Shown here: one piece after another, positions 24,906 to 33,760 of the stretch
Layout of the letters: the number at the start of each line of letters is the position of its first letter
Numbering within the stretch: the stretch's first letter is position 1
Origin: an uncultured Rubritalea sp.
GTDB taxonomy: Bacteria > Verrucomicrobiota > Verrucomicrobiia > Verrucomicrobiales > Akkermansiaceae
Length of the DNA stretch: 37,858 bases
Direction: 5' to 3'
NCBI GenBank assembly: GCA_937132085.1
Contig: CAKZNV010000213.1
Coordinates: 1 to 37,858, forward strand
Notes under the pieces: model-generated
Databases searched by the model: none
Seen by the model: only the letters and a program-made list of their open reading frames with translations
What the model was told of the DNA's origin: nothing
Program-made: the position numbers and the translations under genes

Positions 24906-27290
24906 ATGAAAAGACAATTACTTATTTCGCTACTACTTCTCAATCACTGCAGTGCTGCTACCTTAGAATGGACAGGGAACGGAGACGGAGCTAGCTTTTT
25001 CCAAGAAGCAAACTGGCAGATCCAAGGCGGTGGTGCAATCGCAGGTAATCCCCTCGCCCCGAGTGTCACCATCAATGATGACCTCATTTTCACAGGCACG
25101 AACCCGAACATCTCTTCAGAGCTAAAACTAGCCGCCTCTACAACCCTCACCAACAACGCAGGGACTCTCGTCATGACCAATAGTGGTGGCATGGACGGTG
25201 GAACTATCACTGTTTCTAACAACGGCTCCATCCAGAGCGACTGGATCAATAACTCTACTATAAATCTCTCCCAGTCCAACATTACTCTAAGAGGAGACGG
25301 GAATCCATTGAATAACTCCACCATTTCTTGCACTGGTAATGCCTGGACGATCAGCTTCACCGCAGAAACTTCTGCCGATGTGCAGACTGAGCACCTCAGC
25401 AAAATTACGATCAATGGACAGCCTGCCGTAGTGGGTGGAAACTGTAGTCTCACAGCCCAAGGTAATGGCGCTACTTTAGCTCCTGCACACGATTCCGATA
25501 ACGACGGACTCACCGATACATGGGAACAACAATATTTTGGTGATCTAGATGAAACAGCTGCAGGAGATCCAGATGGTGACCAGCTCACCAACCTCGATGA
25601 AGTCGCACGAGGAACTAGCCCCATCCTCAGCGATACTGATGGTGACAACTACAGCGACAAGGTTGAAACAGGCACTGGAATATGGGTTAGTAATACCGAC
25701 ACAGGCACAGATGCCCTCTCCACAGATACAGACAAAGATGGCTTACCTGATGGAGTGGAAAGTAATACAGGAACTTTTACCAAGGGCTCCGACACTGGAA
25801 CAAATCCACACTTATTTAACAGCGATAACGACCGTCTAGGTGATGGAGCTGAAGTTGCTCGTGGAACTGACCCTACTAATGCTAGCAGCCAACCAGACCT
25901 ACCCAATGTCATTTTCATTATGGCAGATGATCTCGGCTACAATCATCTAAGTAGTTACGGTCAGACACGTCTCGCTACCCCCAACATTGACTTACTGGCG
26001 ACGCAAGGCATCAAGTTCACAGATGCATACGCTGGCTGCACCGTATGCGGTCCTTCCCGATCCTCCCTCATGACTGGCATCCATAGCGGACATATCCCCT
26101 ACAAGCCTAACGTAGGACACGTGGACATCACCAGTCGCACTAGGACTGTGGCAGAAGTATTTAAACAAGCAGGCTACATGACTGGAATGTTCGGCAAGTG
26201 GGGCATCGGAGGTCTGGGGAGTGGACAGACTCCCAATGATCGCGGCTTTGATACATTCTACGGTATGTTAGATCAGGGTCACGGCCACCGTCACTTCCCA
26301 AGCTACCTGTTAGGAAATAATATTAAGCAATCACTTGGCAATACTGTCATAGGATCACAGGGAAACACAAGTAGTAATCCAGCTCACCGTGTCAAACACA
26401 CCCATGATGCCTTCACTGAAAATGCACTTCAATTCATCGAAGATCAGAAAGACAAAGCCTTTTTCTGCTACCTGTCATTTACGTTACCTCACACCGAAAT
26501 CATCGCCAGTGATGCTGTGCTTAACACTCCGGAATTTGATCCCGCACTCTGGCCAGAAACCTACACAGCCAACACTTCCGCCCATATTGCGCAGAGTCAA
26601 CCTCACAGGAATTTCGGTGCAGAGATCCGCATGATAGATAACTCTGTAGGCGCCATCGTTGCCAAACTAGAAGACCCTAATGGAGACGGCAATACCTCAG
26701 ACTCGATCACTAACAACACCTTGCTAATCTTCACATCAGATAATGGTGGTCAACTTCAAGCAGTCTGGGGTAGCGCTCCGTCGATCTACTTTAACGCTAA
26801 CGGAATTCTACGTGGAGGAAAAGAAGATAGCTATGAAGGAGGACTACGCGTCCCTATGGTAGCAAAGTGGCCTGGAAAGATAGCTCCCAATACCAGCAGT
26901 AACCTACCAACCTACTTTGCAGACTTTCTCCCTACAGTATGTGAACTTGTATCGATCAAACCACCTAAATACACCGACGGCCTATCTATAGCCCCCACTC
27001 TAAAAGGTAACACGGCCGATCAGAAAATACACCCATACCTGTTCTGGTCACATCAAGCAGGAAGACTCGACCATGCAGTGCGAGCTGGTAAGTGGAAAGC
27101 GGTAAAACGCGGCAACAACTCTATCGAACTTTACAACTTAGAAACCGATCCATCAGAAGCAAATAACATCGCTGGAAGTAACCCAACTATCACAGCTGAG
27201 ATGCTGAAAATAATAACTCGTGAATACAAAACTGATCTTCCAGACCCAATGCCCTCCCTAGCATCCCCCAAATATCCAAATCACCCATAG
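24906..27290 (+). CDS. Multidomain secreted sulfatase
   Basis: The 794-residue enzyme would cleave sulfate esters outside the cell. Domains in order: signal peptide (ISLLLLNHCSA), a beta-rich module (about 19-180) shared with the PEP-CTERM protein, calcium-binding thrombospondin type 3-like repeats (about 195-325; DSDNDGL, DPDGDQL, DTDGDN, DTDKDGL), and a sulfatase catalytic domain (333-780). The catalytic domain shows IFIMADDLGYNHL with metal-binding D341/D342, then C381-G-P-S-R385, where C381 should become formylglycine. Downstream are SDNGGQ and EGGLRVPMVAKWPG, with the usual C-terminal subdomain to the end. A C-terminal PEP-CTERM tail is absent. The substrate, perhaps a sulfated polysaccharide, cannot be told from sequence. 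Confidence 0.92.
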   Translation: MKRQLLISLLLLNHCSAATLEWTGNGDGASFFQEANWQIQGGGAIAGNPLAPSVTINDDLIFTGTNPNISSELKLAASTTLTNNAGTLVMTNSGGMDGGTITVSNNGSIQSDWINNSTINLSQSNITLRGDGNPLNNSTISCTGNAWTISFTAETSADVQTEHLSKITINGQPAVVGGNCSLTAQGNGATLAPAHDSDNDGLTDTWEQQYFGDLDETAAGDPDGDQLTNLDEVARGTSPILSDTDGDNYSDKVETGTGIWVSNTDTGTDALSTDTDKDGLPDGVESNTGTFTKGSDTGTNPHLFNSDNDRLGDGAEVARGTDPTNASSQPDLPNVIFIMADDLGYNHLSSYGQTRLATPNIDLLATQGIKFTDAYAGCTVCGPSRSSLMTGIHSGHIPYKPNVGHVDITSRTRTVAEVFKQAGYMTGMFGKWGIGGLGSGQTPNDRGFDTFYGMLDQGHGHRHFPSYLLGNNIKQSLGNTVIGSQGNTSSNPAHRVKHTHDAFTENALQFIEDQKDKAFFCYLSFTLPHTEIIASDAVLNTPEFDPALWPETYTANTSAHIAQSQPHRNFGAEIRMIDNSVGAIVAKLEDPNGDGNTSDSITNNTLLIFTSDNGGQLQAVWGSAPSIYFNANGILRGGKEDSYEGGLRVPMVAKWPGKIAPNTSSNLPTYFADFLPTVCELVSIKPPKYTDGLSIAPTLKGNTADQKIHPYLFWSHQAGRLDHAVRAGKWKAVKRGNNSIELYNLETDPSEANNIAGSNPTITAEMLKIITREYKTDLPDPMPSLASPKYPNHP

Positions 27291-27314
27291 ATTTTCTCAG
27301 AACAGCAGTGGATT

Positions 27315-27332
27315 CAACTCTATTTAGAGTTG
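27315..27332. terminator. Palindromic stem between convergent genes, possible bidirectional terminator
   Basis: CAACTCTA-TT-TAGAGTTG forms an 8-bp stem, and a second small stem GATCT/AGATC lies at 27346-27359. They sit between the convergent sulfatase and map genes. No strong T-run follows in either direction, so it is a weak terminator candidate. Confidence 0.35.
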
Positions 27333-27388
27333 GATGAAGGATGAAGATCTAGAAAGATCCAAAATTAATTAAGGTAGCAGTTTCTTTC

Positions 27389-28207
27389 TTACATCTTGAT
27401 ACCTAGCAACTCTTCAGTCGCTTCTCTCGGTCTTGCCGTGAGGATATCTGGGCCGTCTTTTGTGACTAGCACAGTGTGCTCGAAGTGAGCAGAGTTTTTC
27501 TTATCGCCAGTGATCACTGTCCAGCCATCGCTAAGAGTTTTCACTCTCGGGGTGCCAATGTTAATCATCGGTTCCACTGCTAGCACCATGCCTTCTCTTA
27601 GCCTAATACTCCTACCGTGTGTGCGGTAGTTAGGCACAGCAGGATCTTCGTGTAGATTTCTACCAACACCGTGGCCGACGTATTCTTTCACTACTTTAAA
27701 TCCAAATTGATGCACATGGTCTTCCACTGCTCCACAGAGATCAGCGAGATACTCACCATCTTTAGCATAAGCTAGCGCTTCGTAGAGTGATTGCTCAGTC
27801 GCACAGAGTAGTCTCTTCGTCTCTAGATCAATATTTCCCACTGCTACAGTCGTAGCATTATCACCGATCCATCCACCTTTAGTAATGCCCACATCCACAC
27901 TAATGATGTCGCCATCCTTGATCACGTAGTCGTCACCGATTCCGTGAACTACTTCTTCGTTAGGAGAAATACAAGTGTAGCCAGGGAAACCTCTGTAACC
28001 GAGGAACGCACTGACACAGTCACGCTCTTTCATGAGTTCAGCAGCATAGAGATCGACTTCTTTAGTCGTCTTGCCAATACCGTCTGCAATGAATTTAGCA
28101 ACAGTCTGAAGAATATCACTAGCGGTCTCACATGCGACACGCATTTCCTTGATTTCAGCTGGAGACTTGATGATCACTCCACTCTTATTTTTTTTGCGCT
28201 TAGCCAT
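27389..28207 (-). CDS. map: Methionine aminopeptidase, type I
   Basis: The enzyme removes the N-terminal Met of new proteins and is metal-dependent. Seen are the metal ligands in ISVDVGITKGG (Asp), GDNATT (Asp), YVGHGVGRNLHEDP (His), VEPMINIG (Glu) and HFEHTVLV (Glu). The frame extends to 28273, overlapping adk; I chose ATG 28207 (MAKRKKNKSGVIIKSP), 4 bp after the adk stop, giving 272 residues with a short basic N-terminal extension. Order adk-map after secY is the common bacterial arrangement. Confidence 0.95.
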   Translation of the reverse strand: MAKRKKNKSGVIIKSPAEIKEMRVACETASDILQTVAKFIADGIGKTTKEVDLYAAELMKERDCVSAFLGYRGFPGYTCISPNEEVVHGIGDDYVIKDGDIISVDVGITKGGWIGDNATTVAVGNIDLETKRLLCATEQSLYEALAYAKDGEYLADLCGAVEDHVHQFGFKVVKEYVGHGVGRNLHEDPAVPNYRTHGRSIRLREGMVLAVEPMINIGTPRVKTLSDGWTVITGDKKNSAHFEHTVLVTKDGPDILTARPREATEELLGIKM

Positions 28208-28211
28208 GATA

Positions 28212-28850
28212 TTAAAATTGATTGATGATTTGATCGATCTCAGCTGAGACCTTATCTGGACTCTGAGTTCCATCTATATTTCTGAGAATACCTTTCGCCG
28301 TGTAGTAGTCGAACAACGGTGTGGTCAGTTCTTTATAGTTTGCGTAGCGAACCTTGAAGCTCTCGATAGCATCGTCAGACCGAGAAGTCAGAGTCTCTGC
28401 ATTACAGACTGGACATTCTACTTGCTCACTATTTTCTACTGCGACTGTAGAGTGACATGAAGAGCACTCTCTACGCATTAAGATTCTGCGCTCTAGGTTT
28501 TCCTTAGGAACATCTAGTGCGATGACTAGATCAGGCTGACTGATTTCCTGAAGAGCCTCAGCTTGTGGTAGAGTTCTAGGGAAGCCATCTAGTAGCCATC
28601 CATCACTCTTCTGAGGATCTTCGTTTAACCAAGATTTCACCATATCCATGATCAGTTGATCAGGAACATACTCACCATTACTGATAAACTGTTCCGCTTG
28701 TTTTCCGACCTCAGTCCCCTTCTCTATCTCGCTACGGAGAAGCTTGCCAGTGCCTAAACATGGCACATTGACCAATGCAGTGAGATGTCTAGCCTGAGTT
28801 CCCTTCCCGCTAGCAGGAGGGCCTAGTAGTAATACGCGTGAAACAGTCAT
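28212..28850 (-). CDS. adk: Adenylate kinase with zinc-binding LID
   Basis: Adk interconverts ATP + AMP and 2 ADP. The 212 residues have the P-loop GPPASGKGT (10-18), LDGFPRT, and a LID with two CxxC pairs at C129/C132 and C146/C149, a zinc site as in many Gram-positive and thermophile enzymes. The RSDD motif and the C-terminal helix are present. It lies between secY and map, 109 bp after secY, with a stable hairpin in the gap. Confidence 0.96.
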   Translation of the reverse strand: MTVSRVLLLGPPASGKGTQARHLTALVNVPCLGTGKLLRSEIEKGTEVGKQAEQFISNGEYVPDQLIMDMVKSWLNEDPQKSDGWLLDGFPRTLPQAEALQEISQPDLVIALDVPKENLERRILMRRECSSCHSTVAVENSEQVECPVCNAETLTSRSDDAIESFKVRYANYKELTTPLFDYYTAKGILRNIDGTQSPDKVSAEIDQIINQF

Positions 28851-28898
28851 GGGTTCTGTAAAAGTGATTGGGATTTATGGAGTGGGTTTAAAACATCA

Positions 28899-28924
28899 GT
28901 GGTCGCACGTATCCGAGCGACCAC
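28899..28924. other. Stem-loop between secY and adk
   Basis: GTGGTCGC and GCGACCAC form an 8-bp GC-rich stem with a 10-nt loop (28907-28916). No T-run follows in the minus direction, so it looks like an RNA-processing or stability element rather than a terminator; function is inferred from position. Confidence 0.5.
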
Positions 28925-28959
28925 CAATTTTGAATAAAGAATGAAAAAGTAGAGTTACT

Positions 28960-30465
28960 CTAGTTTTGGACGATCCTTGCTACTACACCTAAGATGAAGA
29001 GGAGTCCGATCGCAGCGAATAGATAAACCATCTTGTTGCTGCTCTTAGCGGCTGCTGCCATCTGCTTGCGCTCGACGCGGCCTTTGATCTTACCTTTACG
29101 TAGGAAACCATCGTAGTTCTGCTGGATGAGGTGAGTCTCTACCTGGCGCATGATGTCGAGAACAACACCAACCATGATGAGAAGACTTGTTCCACCGAAG
29201 AAACTAGTCACCTGATAAGGCATACTCTGTTTCACCACACCTTCACCGAGCTGTGACACGATGAATGGTAGCATGAAGATAATTGTAAGGAAGATCGCAC
29301 CTGCAAATGTGAGGCGAGTCATCGTGAAGTCGAGGAACTTAGCTGTTGGCTGACCTGGACGGATTCCAGGAATGTATCCACCGCTGCGCTTAAGGTTCTC
29401 TGAGATTTCTGATGGGTTGAACATTGTTGCTACCCAGAAGTATGAGAAGAAGAAGATCATCGCACCGGCAATCACATAATACCAGATACCTGCTGGGCTA
29501 AGAATATCACCAAGCTTAGTGATCCATGGTGCTCCACCACTGATCATTGAGAAGAGTGCTGTTGGGATTCCGAGGATCGCAGTAGCGAAAATGATCGGCA
29601 TCACGTTAGCGTAGTTGATCTTAAGTGGAAGATACGTTGTCTGACCACCACCATACTGCTTTCTGCCTTTAGCACGACTAGCGTGGTTAATAGCGATTCG
29701 ACGTTGTCCCTGAGTCAGAGCAATAGTCGCAGCGATGATGAAGATGAGGAATGCGAAGAGGAACACTGCGAAGAGTGCGCCACCTGTTCCACCTTTGATG
29801 ATGAGTGAACTCCAGAGCATAGCGATCGCTGCTGGTAGTGCGGAAATGATGTTAATCGTAATGATGATCGATGTTCCGTTACCGATACCGTTTTCAGTCA
29901 TCTGGTCACCGATCCACATGAGGAAGAGTGTTCCCGCCACAATGGTGATGATGAAGATGGATACGAAGAGGAAGTGATTATCAAACGCAGCGACTTTACC
30001 GTATTGCTCAATACCATTGAACATTGGCAGTGTGCCAGGCTTTGTGAAAATCTGATTACCGAGGAAACCACCTTGCACAATAGCAATGATGATCGTGATA
30101 AATCTTGTGTATTGGTTAATCTTTTGGCGTCCACCGTCTTCACGTGAGAGACGTGAGAGCTTAGGAACGACTGCGCTCATGAGCTGCATAAGGATCGATG
30201 CAGAGATGTAAGGCATGATACCTAGGGCGAAAATACCAAGCTGAGTAAGACCTCCTCCAGAGAAGAGCGTTACCATTGCATTGATGATATTACCATCTGA
30301 GGCTTTATCTTGTTGAGCAGCGACGTATTTATCAACTACTACAGAGTCGACACCAGGCATTGTAATATGAACACCTAGACGAACGATGACGATCATCACC
30401 AACGTGTATAAGATTCGTTCACGTAGCTCGGCTACTTTCCATGTATTCGCAAAAGCGGAGATCAT
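28960..30465 (-). CDS. secY: Preprotein translocase subunit SecY
   Basis: SecY is the channel of the Sec translocon in the inner membrane. The 501-residue protein has ten expected hydrophobic spans, starting with the MISAFANTWKVAELRERI region, the plug and TM2 region with GIFALGIMPYISASILMQL, and the cytoplasmic KLSRLSREDGGRQKI segment. At about 501 residues it is longer than the usual 430-440. It is the last Sec gene of the ribosomal-protein operon. A 168-bp leader with hairpins separates it from rplO. Confidence 0.95.
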   Translation of the reverse strand: MISAFANTWKVAELRERILYTLVMIVIVRLGVHITMPGVDSVVVDKYVAAQQDKASDGNIINAMVTLFSGGGLTQLGIFALGIMPYISASILMQLMSAVVPKLSRLSREDGGRQKINQYTRFITIIIAIVQGGFLGNQIFTKPGTLPMFNGIEQYGKVAAFDNHFLFVSIFIITIVAGTLFLMWIGDQMTENGIGNGTSIIITINIISALPAAIAMLWSSLIIKGGTGGALFAVFLFAFLIFIIAATIALTQGQRRIAINHASRAKGRKQYGGGQTTYLPLKINYANVMPIIFATAILGIPTALFSMISGGAPWITKLGDILSPAGIWYYVIAGAMIFFFSYFWVATMFNPSEISENLKRSGGYIPGIRPGQPTAKFLDFTMTRLTFAGAIFLTIIFMLPFIVSQLGEGVVKQSMPYQVTSFFGGTSLLIMVGVVLDIMRQVETHLIQQNYDGFLRKGKIKGRVERKQMAAAAKSSNKMVYLFAAIGLLFILGVVARIVQN

Positions 30466-30552
30466 TGTTTATTTTCTATGTAAAAATTTGAGGCGTCTTG
30501 TGTAATAGGGCGAAGAATTGCTTAAGCGCATCCTCACCTCTAAAGTGATAAA

Positions 30553-30646
30553 AAGTGTCCCAACCTAGCATAATTAGCTAGATTGGAGACACTTGAAATG
30601 TTTTGTTAGATCTGATCTAACAGAAGGAGCTGTTTATGAAACAGTT
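30553..30646. other. Hairpins between rplO and secY
   Basis: Three structures lie close together. At 30553-30594 AAGTGTC-x-CCAA and CTAGC pair with GCTAG, TTGG and GACACTT, a ~16-bp stem with one bulge and one mismatch. At 30604-30622 TGTTAGATC-T-GATCTAACA is a perfect palindrome. At 30628-30646 AGCTGTTT-ATG-AAACAGTT overlaps the rplO stop. These could form attenuator or processing structures controlling secY. No T-tract follows the large stem on the minus strand. Confidence 0.6.
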
Positions 30647-31074
30647 CCGCCTGCAGCTTCGATCTTAGTCTTAGCAGATGCTGAGATAGCATTTACTGAA
30701 ACTGTAAGTTTCTTAGTAAGAACACCGTTTCCGAGAACCTTGATCTGGTCGAAAGCACCCTTTACAAGGCCTCTCGCACGGAGTGATTCTTCGTTTACAG
30801 TAGCTCCTTCGTCGAAGAACTTCTCAAGGTGAGCAGTGTTAACTACTACTACCTTGTCAGCAAAGCGTGTGTTGTTGAAACCACGCTTAGGAAGACGACG
30901 GTGGATAGGCATCTGGCCACCTTCAAATCCGACGCGAACGCCGCTACCTGAACGAGCTTTTTGACCTTTATGTCCTTTACCAGCTGTCTTACCTTGACCT
31001 GAGCTCTCACCTTTACCAAGTCTCTTGGTTTTGTGTGTAGCGCCTTTGTTAGGCTTCATTGTATGGAGATTCAT
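30634..31074 (-). CDS. rplO: 50S ribosomal protein L15
   Basis: L15 binds 23S rRNA late in large-subunit assembly. The 146 residues have the family's basic glycine-rich front (KTAGKGHKGQKARSGSG) and GFEGGQMPIHRRLPKRGFNN. It follows rpsE directly by 25 bp; the L30 gene, which usually lies between, is absent. It precedes secY. Confidence 0.97.
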   Translation of the reverse strand: MNLHTMKPNKGATHKTKRLGKGESSGQGKTAGKGHKGQKARSGSGVRVGFEGGQMPIHRRLPKRGFNNTRFADKVVVVNTAHLEKFFDEGATVNEESLRARGLVKGAFDQIKVLGNGVLTKKLTVSVNAISASAKTKIEAAGGTVS

Positions 31075-31099
31075 AATATAATATTTCTATTGGTTAGAA

Positions 31100-31783
31100 T
31101 TAGAGTGCTTTCTCCTTGTAGAGTCCACGTGCCTTAAGAACCTGCTCACGAGAGCGGAGCATCTTAAGAGCTTCGATAGTAGCTTTCACTACGTTAGCGT
31201 GGTTGTTTGAGCCGAGTGACTTACCGAGGACATCTTTGATGCCTACAGCTTCACATACAGCACGCACACCACCACCGGCGATAACACCAGTTCCTTCAAC
31301 CGCTGGCTTCAGGAGAACCTTACCACCACCATGCTCAGCATAAGTGTCATGTGGGATAGTTCTGCCGTCTACGAGAGCGATCTTGTGAAGCTGACGACGT
31401 GAGTCGAGACTTGCTTTACGGATGCATTCTGCAACTTCGTTAGCCTTACCGAATCCTACGCCTACTCTACCTTCGAGTGTGCCGGATACGAGTAGTGCTG
31501 AGAAACTGAAACGACGTCCGCCTTTTACAACTTTAGCGCATCGGTTAATGAATACTACTTTTTCAATGAGCTCAACACCGTCTTCGGTAGTTGGCTTAGC
31601 TGGAGCTTGACGAGGTGGACGCTCTTTACGTCCTCCACGGCCGCCCTGGCCACCACGACCACCGCGTTGCTGTGGACGCTCTTCAGTTTTAGCTACTGGT
31701 GTAGCCGCTGCTGCTGGTGTAGCAGGAGCTGCTGCCGCTGCTGGCTTAGCTTCTGCTGGAGTGTTTTCTTTGTTTTCTGACAT
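31100..31783 (-). CDS. rpsE: 30S ribosomal protein S5 with RGG-rich N-terminal extension
   Basis: S5 helps decoding accuracy and mRNA unwinding. The conserved part starts near residue 68 ([20 protein letters not shown]), with [16 protein letters not shown] and [13 protein letters not shown]. Ahead of it is an extension of about 65 residues: Ala/Pro-rich, then [20 protein letters not shown], an RGG-type RNA-binding segment. Standard S5 is about 165 residues; this one is 227. It starts 14 bp after rplR. Confidence 0.96.
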   Translation of the reverse strand: MSENKENTPAEAKPAAAAAPATPAAAATPVAKTEERPQQRGGRGGQGGRGGRKERPPRQAPAKPTTEDGVELIEKVVFINRCAKVVKGGRRFSFSALLVSGTLEGRVGVGFGKANEVAECIRKASLDSRRQLHKIALVDGRTIPHDTYAEHGGGKVLLKPAVEGTGVIAGGGVRAVCEAVGIKDVLGKSLGSNNHANVVKATIEALKMLRSREQVLKARGLYKEKAL

Positions 31784-31797
31784 GGTTTCGTGGTTGA

Positions 31798-32154
31798 TTA
31801 GAAGTTAAGTCCTGCTTCACGTGCTGCATCAGCAAGTGACTTGATTTTACCATGGAAAAGGTGACCACCACGGTCGAAAACGACTGCTTCGATGTTCTTT
31901 TCTTTAGCTCTATCCGCTACGAGGGCACCTACTTTAGCAGCTGTTGCTGCGTTAGAAGATCCTTTTTCGATGGACTTGTCTAGACTAGAAGCCGCACAGA
32001 GTGTGGTTCCAGCTACGTCGTCGATGACTTGTGCATAGACGTGTTGATTTGAATAAGTTACCGCTAGGCGTGGACGTTCAGCAGTTCCAGAAACTTTCTT
32101 TCTGATACGGCGGTGAATGCGCTGGCGGACTTGTTTACGATTGAGTGTGCTCAT
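31798..32154 (-). CDS. rplR: 50S ribosomal protein L18
   Basis: L18 binds 5S rRNA in the central protuberance. The 118-residue protein has the basic N-terminus [37 protein letters not shown] and the ending [25 protein letters not shown]. It sits between rplF and rpsE in the usual spc order. Confidence 0.97.
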   Translation of the reverse strand: MSTLNRKQVRQRIHRRIRKKVSGTAERPRLAVTYSNQHVYAQVIDDVAGTTLCAASSLDKSIEKGSSNAATAAKVGALVADRAKEKNIEAVVFDRGGHLFHGKIKSLADAAREAGLNF

Positions 32155-32195
32155 GTTCTGATTTTCAGTTGAGATTGTATAATCGGCTGCTTTGG

Positions 32196-32735
32196 TTATT
32201 TACCAACGCTCTTACCAGCCTTACGACGAACGTATTCGCCAACATAACGGACACCTTTACCTTTGTAAGGCTCCGGCTTGTAGTAAGCTCTCACCTCTGC
32301 GGCGAACTGTCCTACTTCCTGCTTATCAATTCCCTCTACCTTCAACTTAGTGTTGTCAGTCACAGTGACTTTAACTCCAGCTGGGATAGGGTGAATAATT
32401 GGGTGTGACTTACCGAGGCTGAGGTCAAGGTTTGAACCTTTAACCGCTGCACGGAAACCGACACCGAGAATTTCAAGACTCTTAGAATAACCTTCAGTTA
32501 CTCCAATGATCATGTTGTTAATGAGGCTACGAGCTGTGCCGTGAAGCGCTCTGTGCTGGCGGCCTTCTGTAGCACGGTTTACTGAAACTTCTCCGTTCTC
32601 TTGTGATAGTGTGATGCCGAGTGGAAGTTGGAATTCCAACTTACCCTTAGGGCCTTCAACTACTACGAGTCCGTTCTTTTCAGAAACTGTTACTTTCTCA
32701 GCTACTGTGATTGATTTTAATCCTACGCGTGACAT
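32196..32735 (-). CDS. rplF: 50S ribosomal protein L6
   Basis: L6 contacts the sarcin-ricin region of 23S rRNA. The 179 residues include [13 protein letters not shown] and the C-terminal [29 protein letters not shown] lies at normal distance before the ATG, one of the few clear Shine-Dalgarno sites in the window. It lies 27 bp after rpsH. Confidence 0.97.
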   Translation of the reverse strand: MSRVGLKSITVAEKVTVSEKNGLVVVEGPKGKLEFQLPLGITLSQENGEVSVNRATEGRQHRALHGTARSLINNMIIGVTEGYSKSLEILGVGFRAAVKGSNLDLSLGKSHPIIHPIPAGVKVTVTDNTKLKVEGIDKQEVGQFAAEVRAYYKPEPYKGKGVRYVGEYVRRKAGKSVGK

Positions 32736-32762
32736 ATATTTATCTCCTTTATAAAATTAAAA

Positions 32763-33164
32763 TTACCAAATGTTAGCGAGATGTTCTCCGCCAAGCTTTG
32801 CCTTACGTGCTTTAGAACCAGTCATCAATCCCTTTGAAGTAGAGAGAATCGCGATACCTAAACCACTGAGAACACGTGGGATTTCTCCCGAACCAACATA
32901 CTGACGAAGACCTGGCTTCGATACACGCTTAAGACCGTGAAGAACTGCTTCCCCTGTGTCTGAGTATCTTACCTTAACCTCCAACTGTGGGAATTGTCCC
33001 TCAGTCTTTGTCTCGTAGTTCCAAATGTAGCCTTCTTCTTTAAGTATGCGGGCGATTTCTGCCTTCTGCTTAGAGAATGGAGCTGTGAATGATTCGTTTC
33101 CTGCTGCTGAAGCGTTCTTCAGACGAGTCAAGAAATCGGATACTGGGTCACTTAATACTGCCAT
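32763..33164 (-). CDS. rpsH: 30S ribosomal protein S8
   Basis: S8 binds the central 16S domain and in some bacteria represses its own operon. The 133-residue sequence has DPVSDFLTRLKNAS and the C-terminal GLGIAILSTSKGLMTGSKARK and GGEHLANIW. GAAAGGAT precedes the ATG as a Shine-Dalgarno site. It directly follows rplE: the S14 gene, normally between, is missing here. Confidence 0.97.
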   Translation of the reverse strand: MAVLSDPVSDFLTRLKNASAAGNESFTAPFSKQKAEIARILKEEGYIWNYETKTEGQFPQLEVKVRYSDTGEAVLHGLKRVSKPGLRQYVGSGEIPRVLSGLGIAILSTSKGLMTGSKARKAKLGGEHLANIW

Positions 33165-33193
33165 AGTTTTATCCTTTCAAATTGTTTGTTAAA

Positions 33194-33760
33194 TTAAGCG
33201 GTAGCTTCTTCCTTCTTGTTTTCACGGAAAGGCATACCAAGTGCACGTAAAAGCGCACGTCCTGCATCATCTGTATCAGCTGATGTCACGAAAATGAGGT
33301 CAAATCCGATTTCTCTTTTGATTTGATCTAGCTCTACTTCTGGGAAGATTGACTGATCAGGGATACCTACTGCGTAGTTTCCTCTGCCGTCAAAGCTCTT
33401 ACCTGAAATTCCGCGGAAGTCGCGAATGTTAGGAGCTGCCACGTGGATGAAGCGGTCTAGGAATTCCCACATTGTAGCACCGCGAAGTGTTACACGTGCG
33501 CCTACTGCTTCGCCCTCACGGACTTTGAAGTTCGCAACAGATTTGCGAGCATAAGAAATGCTTGGCTTCTGTCCTGTGATTCTTGAGATCTCCTCTACGG
33601 AGTCTTCTACTGCTTGCTTTCGGTCAGATGCTTTACCACAGTGTGTGGTAACGACGATCTTCTCTAGTGCAGGCACCTCGTGAGGGTTAGTGCATCCGAG
33701 CTCTTCTTTGAGCTTAGCGAATACAGTATCCTCGTAGTATTTTTGCATTGTTGTTTTCAT
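33194..33760 (-). CDS. rplE: 50S ribosomal protein L5
   Basis: L5 binds 5S rRNA and contacts P-site tRNA. The 188 residues include ALEKIVVTTHCGKASDRK, ISRITGQKPSISYARKS, GRGNYAVGIPDQSIFPE and DLIFVTSADTDDAGRALL. It is the first gene of this operon segment: L14 and L24 are not upstream, and 480 bp without a credible gene separates it from the divergent sigma factor gene. Confidence 0.97.
   Translation of the reverse strand: MKTTMQKYYEDTVFAKLKEELGCTNPHEVPALEKIVVTTHCGKASDRKQAVEDSVEEISRITGQKPSISYARKSVANFKVREGEAVGARVTLRGATMWEFLDRFIHVAAPNIRDFRGISGKSFDGRGNYAVGIPDQSIFPEVELDQIKREIGFDLIFVTSADTDDAGRALLRALGMPFRENKKEEATA

Noticed and set aside
24944-25648. 234-residue antisense frame inside the sulfatase gene
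   Set aside because: The forward frame has clear domain motifs; the antisense product has no recognisable pattern and is a shadow of codon bias.
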